NCBI GenBank assembly: GCA_007120745.1
Contig: SKNC01000125.1
Span: 1 to 7,030 of the forward strand
Length of the DNA stretch: 7,030 bases
Reading direction: 5' to 3'
Source of the DNA: Bacillota bacterium
Lineage (GTDB): Bacteria > Bacillota > Dethiobacteria > SKNC01
Position numbers and translations under genes: made by a program. Below are positions 4,839 to 7,030 of this stretch, piece by piece. Position 1 is the first letter of the stretch. Every line of letters starts with the position of its first letter. The notes beneath the pieces were generated by a model, which did not search any database, was not told where the DNA came from, and worked only from the letters and a program-made list of their open reading frames with translations.

Positions 4839-6041
4839 CTAACTGGCGGGCCGTAGATACGTGATCTTGCTTATGGGTATTCCCAGTTCTTTTATTTCTC
4901 CATATTTGTGTTTGGCTAATATGTTTTTGGCGCCATGGATATCCCGGTGTTCACTATAGCCGCAGTGACACCGGTACGTTCTACCGGAGACTTTTTTCTT
5001 CCGGTCACAGACAGGACATGTCTGTGTGGTGTAGGATTCATCTATCATGGTCAGGTCAATCCCTGCCGCTTTAAGCTTGTAGGTAAGATACAGTAACAGG
5101 ATACCAAAGGGCCATTGGCTCAACTTTTGATTTACATTGCGGCTTCTGTGTTTCTTTTTGGGATTTTTCTTGTGGGCTTTGGTATTTCGCTGAACCCCTT
5201 CCACATCACCAATGACAACCTTCTTTATTTGGTTGGCTTCAGCCCACTGGACAAACTGAAAGCTGGTTTTATGAAGGATATCCCGCTGCTGTCTTTTTGT
5301 CTTTTGCTGGGTTTTACCCAAGGCCCGTCGAAGTTTTTTCCATCGCCTTGAGCCTTTTTGGCATCTGCTCAGCTTCTTTTGGAGTTCAGCATATTTCTTG
5401 TTCCGCAGGCGTTTTTGGGAGCGAAGCTTCCGGGAGGTGATAATGAGTGAGTGGCCGTTGTCCGCCAGGGAGGCAATCCCATGTATTTCACCCATATCCA
5501 CTGCGGCCGTGCCCTGTCTGTTATTTTCTTTAGGCTGTCGGCCATCTTCATAGCTGACCGCCAGCATCAGTTTTCTGTCCCAAATGAGTTCAATCTCTTT
5601 GATTTGACCTTCGGGCAGGTGAGCCAGCTTGACCCGGATGGGTGGTGTGCGTTTACCGTTAATCAGGCACATTTTTAATTCAATGACCCCGTTAGGGTGG
5701 ATCGTAAAACCGTCTTTTTTCCACCGGGTAGGATAGTGTTTTTTCTCTTTGTATGGGTAGCGAATAGATGTACAGCCCTTCTTTCTGGCCTTCCAGGCAT
5801 TTGTCCTGGCCTGTACGTATCTTTCCTGGATCGACTGGATGCTTTGACTGTGAAGGTGATATTGTTTGCGGGTGAGCTGCTGCAGTTCGTTTAAGTGAAT
5901 CCAACGGCCTGTTTGCTGGTGATGGGTTCTGGCATGTTTCAAGCAATCATTCCAAACTATGGCTGAAATACGGTTACAGTCAAACAGTCTTTCCAGGTCT
6001 TTTTTATAAGTCCGAAAGGTTGTTTTGTGAGTGCGAATCAC
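4839..6041 (-). CDS. tnpB: TnpB, RNA-guided RuvC nuclease of IS200/IS605 family, unusual RuvC-II site
   Basis: 400 residues. TnpB is a guide-RNA-directed DNA endonuclease, the ancestor type of Cas12, that helps the element persist at its donor site. The N-terminal part (about 1-175) is the RNA/DNA-binding region, starting THKTTFRTYKK. The RuvC core follows: D182 in AAVDMGEIHG, a long basic helical region (205-255), KKVVIGDVEGV (273-283), the IDESYTTQ strand (333-340), a zinc ribbon with C342, C345, C358 and C360, and D367 in HRDIHGAKN. In the canonical family the second motif reads 'E-D-L'; here the Glu position is G278. E335 in DESYTTQ, or less likely E281, may replace it, as in TnpB groups described with rearranged active sites. 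The start is GTG at 6041 with AAGGGGG about 9 nt upstream. The length is normal and the frame intact, so it is probably functional. Confidence 0.95.
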   Translation of the reverse strand: MIRTHKTTFRTYKKDLERLFDCNRISAIVWNDCLKHARTHHQQTGRWIHLNELQQLTRKQYHLHSQSIQSIQERYVQARTNAWKARKKGCTSIRYPYKEKKHYPTRWKKDGFTIHPNGVIELKMCLINGKRTPPIRVKLAHLPEGQIKEIELIWDRKLMLAVSYEDGRQPKENNRQGTAAVDMGEIHGIASLADNGHSLIITSRKLRSQKRLRNKKYAELQKKLSRCQKGSRRWKKLRRALGKTQQKTKRQQRDILHKTSFQFVQWAEANQIKKVVIGDVEGVQRNTKAHKKNPKKKHRSRNVNQKLSQWPFGILLLYLTYKLKAAGIDLTMIDESYTTQTCPVCDRKKKVSGRTYRCHCGYSEHRDIHGAKNILAKHKYGEIKELGIPISKITYLRPAS

Positions 6042-6076
6042 TGAAATCTACCCCCTTAATTGCTTTATATATTTCC

Positions 6077-6105
6077 ATGATATCACAATTAAGGGAATAA
6101 GGGAA
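6077..6105 (-). promoter_or_regulatory. Possible promoter of tnpB
   Basis: On the minus strand TTCCCT (6105-6100), 17 nt, TATCAT (6082-6077); the -10 is preceded by TGA, making an extended -10. It lies inside the element, between the left-end hairpin and the tnpB start. Confidence 0.45.
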
Positions 6106-6146
6106 CATTGGTTCGTAGGCGTTTACTGTTTTTTTTCAGCATTCAT

Positions 6147-6169
6147 CTCCCACCTGTAGAGGATGGGAG
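6147..6169 (-). other. Left-end subterminal hairpin of the IS element
   Basis: CTCCCA plus CCT (6147-6155) pairs with AGG plus TGGGAG (6160-6169) around a GTAG loop with one bulged A at 6163. It lies about 18 nt from the inferred left end. It matches the right-end hairpin in its CCCACCT/AGGTGGG core. Confidence 0.7.
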
Positions 6170-6187
6170 TCTTCTGCCTCAGAATTG

Positions 6188-6192
6188 ATAAA
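6188..6192 (-). other. Candidate target/TAM pentamer TTTAT at the left end
   Basis: On the minus strand TTTAT (6192-6188) directly precedes the inferred left end. IS200/IS605 elements insert 3' to a short fixed pentamer that also serves as the TAM of their TnpB, and TTTAT is a known type of such motif. The assignment rests on position only. Confidence 0.45.
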
Positions 6193-6414
6193 AATGGAGG
6201 ATGTCACTGTTTTCTAGATGATATTCATGCTTATTATTTTTAAGGGAGAAGAGGATTCTTCTCTGATGAGATAGAATCATATACATCAAAAAGAAGAACG
6301 GCGGCTAATAATCATATAAATAACAGATTAATGAGATGGTTGAAGTAGAATCATACGGAAAAATAATAAAGACTGAAAGAAGCCTCAGGCTTTAATCATA
6401 CAGGGGGAATAGAG
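6193..6414. other. Non-coding stretch upstream of the last gene, with AATCATA repeats
   Basis: No reading frame with a ribosome site was found. AATCATA occurs four times (6275-6281, 6310-6316, 6349-6355, 6394-6400); two copies extend to TAGAATCATA (6272-6281, 6346-6355). There are two small hairpins: GAGAAG/CTTCTC (6246-6263) and AAGCC-TCA-GGCTT (6380-6392), the latter 22 nt before the next gene. No convincing promoter was found. Before the IS element inserted, this stretch and 4414-4647 would have formed one intergenic region. Confidence 0.4.
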
Positions 6415-7030
6415 ATGTCTGAGAATATTATGACGGTTCCAGAAGAAATTGAAGAATACCATCCTGTTTATCTTACGGGAAACCAGTATATTTCTGTTCC
6501 GGATATTGACCCGAAGCATGGGGGGGTTCGCTCCGTAAATGCTCTCCATATGGGGGCGAAGGGTCTCTTGGAGTTCAGGGGGAATGAACAGGCCCCTTTG
6601 CTCATGCCATATCTTCGAGTAAATAAAGAAGAAATTATTGATTCTAATATCCATTCTAATAAGCTTTCCTGGAAATATCTGCATTCCTGGATTCCTTCTT
6701 TTGAAATGGATTTCAAAGGCCTCTTTGTTCAGGGGGCTGTTTTTTTCCCCCCGGGGCACAGGGGGGGAGTGTACTTACTGAAAGTTAAAAACACCGGAGA
6801 ACGGGATAAAACTTTGGAAGCCGGATTTCAAGTGAACTGGGCCCGTTTTAACCGGGTAATCTTTAAAAGCCGGGAAGTTGAGGTTCAGCAGCGGGTGTTT
6901 TTTAATGATTGGACCGGAAGCCTGGTGATGGAGGCTAGCAGCGGGCTTCCCCTGGTTTCTATGGCTTTGGGGACGGCGGGGGGCAGGGCCTGGGATGTTG
7001 AGGATTCAGAGCAGGGGGTTCAAAGGGCAG
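6415..7030 (+). CDS. Unknown protein, N-terminal 205 residues (3' end outside window)
   Basis: The frame is open from ATG at 6415 to the window edge, with AGGGGG (6402-6407) 7 nt upstream. No known family was recognised with confidence. There is no signal peptide, no hydrophobic helix and no Cys. The visible part is rich in alternating beta-type segments and aromatic residues, for example MDFKGLFVQGAVFFPPG (98-114), VYLLKVKNTGERDKTLEAGF (119-138) and QQRVFFNDWTG (158-168). 'V.N.G..D....AGF' is like the beta-sandwich N-terminal domains that precede six-hairpin glycosidase or debranching-type barrels, but this is only a resemblance and no catalytic residues can be seen. An antisense frame (6759-6385) is a shadow without a ribosome site. 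Confidence 0.75.
   Translation, partial: MSENIMTVPEEIEEYHPVYLTGNQYISVPDIDPKHGGVRSVNALHMGAKGLLEFRGNEQAPLLMPYLRVNKEEIIDSNIHSNKLSWKYLHSWIPSFEMDFKGLFVQGAVFFPPGHRGGVYLLKVKNTGERDKTLEAGFQVNWARFNRVIFKSREVEVQQRVFFNDWTGSLVMEASSGLPLVSMALGTAGGRAWDVEDSEQGVQRA

Larger units (their letters stand above)
4648..6187 (-). mobile_element. IS200/IS605-family, IS1341-type element encoding only TnpB
   Basis: About 1540 bp with tnpB as the only gene. The left end (high coordinates) reads, on the minus strand, TTTAT then CAATTCTGAGGCAGAAGA and an imperfect hairpin. The right end has a perfect 9-bp hairpin followed by AGGTTCAC. Both ends share a GAAG-x-CCCCA/CTCCCA block and AGGTGGG, as is usual for the subterminal palindromes of this family. 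There are no terminal inverted repeats and no target duplication, as expected for single-strand 'peel and paste' transposition. No Y1 transposase TnpA is present, so movement would need TnpA in trans. The exact ends are inferred from pattern only. The element lies between two divergently oriented genes and breaks no recognisable reading frame. Confidence 0.8.

Noticed and set aside
5115..5946. Several 60-84-codon frames on both strands within tnpB
   Set aside because: All lie inside the tnpB gene in other frames, have no good ribosome site and show no domain.
6385..6759. 124-codon minus-strand frame
   Set aside because: No ribosome site; the opposite strand has a well-placed AGGGGG, an ATG and an open frame to the window edge.

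Overview
The window reads as a low-to-mid GC Gram-positive genome, probably an anaerobic member of the Clostridia or a relative. The basis is purine-rich Shine-Dalgarno sites (GGAGG, AGGGGG) in front of almost every gene, sigma-A-like promoters, a BirA-type operator on bioY, a LarA-family protein and a tnpB-only IS200/IS605 element. The species cannot be named from the sequence alone.

Left part (1-2996). A minus-strand larA-family gene (nickel-pincer lactate racemase family) runs off the left edge. Its leader holds a promoter, a long-loop hairpin and a possible 12-codon micro-ORF. On the plus strand follow rnhA (RNase HI, all catalytic residues present), a rho-independent-type terminator, and an NAD-dependent D-2-hydroxyacid dehydrogenase of the D-lactate dehydrogenase superfamily. 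The racemase-family gene and the dehydrogenase could act on the same 2-hydroxyacid pool, but they are divergent and separated by rnhA, so this link is an inference.

Middle part (2997-4500). A minus-strand bioY (biotin ECF transporter S component) has a clear promoter, TTGATA-N17-TATAAT, overlapped by a BirA-like operator, TTATCAACC-N14-GGTTAACAA. Right behind this control region lies a plus-strand relic of the C-terminus of adenine deaminase, broken by an internal deletion that shifts the frame. Next is a small minus-strand three-helix membrane protein of unknown function with its own promoter.

Right part (4500-7030). Two long-loop inverted repeats lie in a gene-free stretch, directly followed by an IS1341-type element (about 4648-6187). 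The element encodes only TnpB, the RNA-guided nuclease, with no TnpA, and has subterminal hairpins at both ends and a probable reRNA/omega-RNA region downstream of tnpB. This TnpB lacks the usual RuvC-II glutamate in the 'E-D-L' position (it has IGDV), with a candidate replacement in the ESYTTQ strand. The element seems to have entered the intergenic space between two divergent genes. The window ends inside a plus-strand gene of unknown function (205 residues visible) whose beta-rich sequence may be the N-terminal domain of a larger enzyme.

No CRISPR array, rRNA or tRNA was recognised. The features most worth follow-up are the rearranged TnpB active site with its predicted guide, the BirA operator, the deaminase relic and the larA leader.
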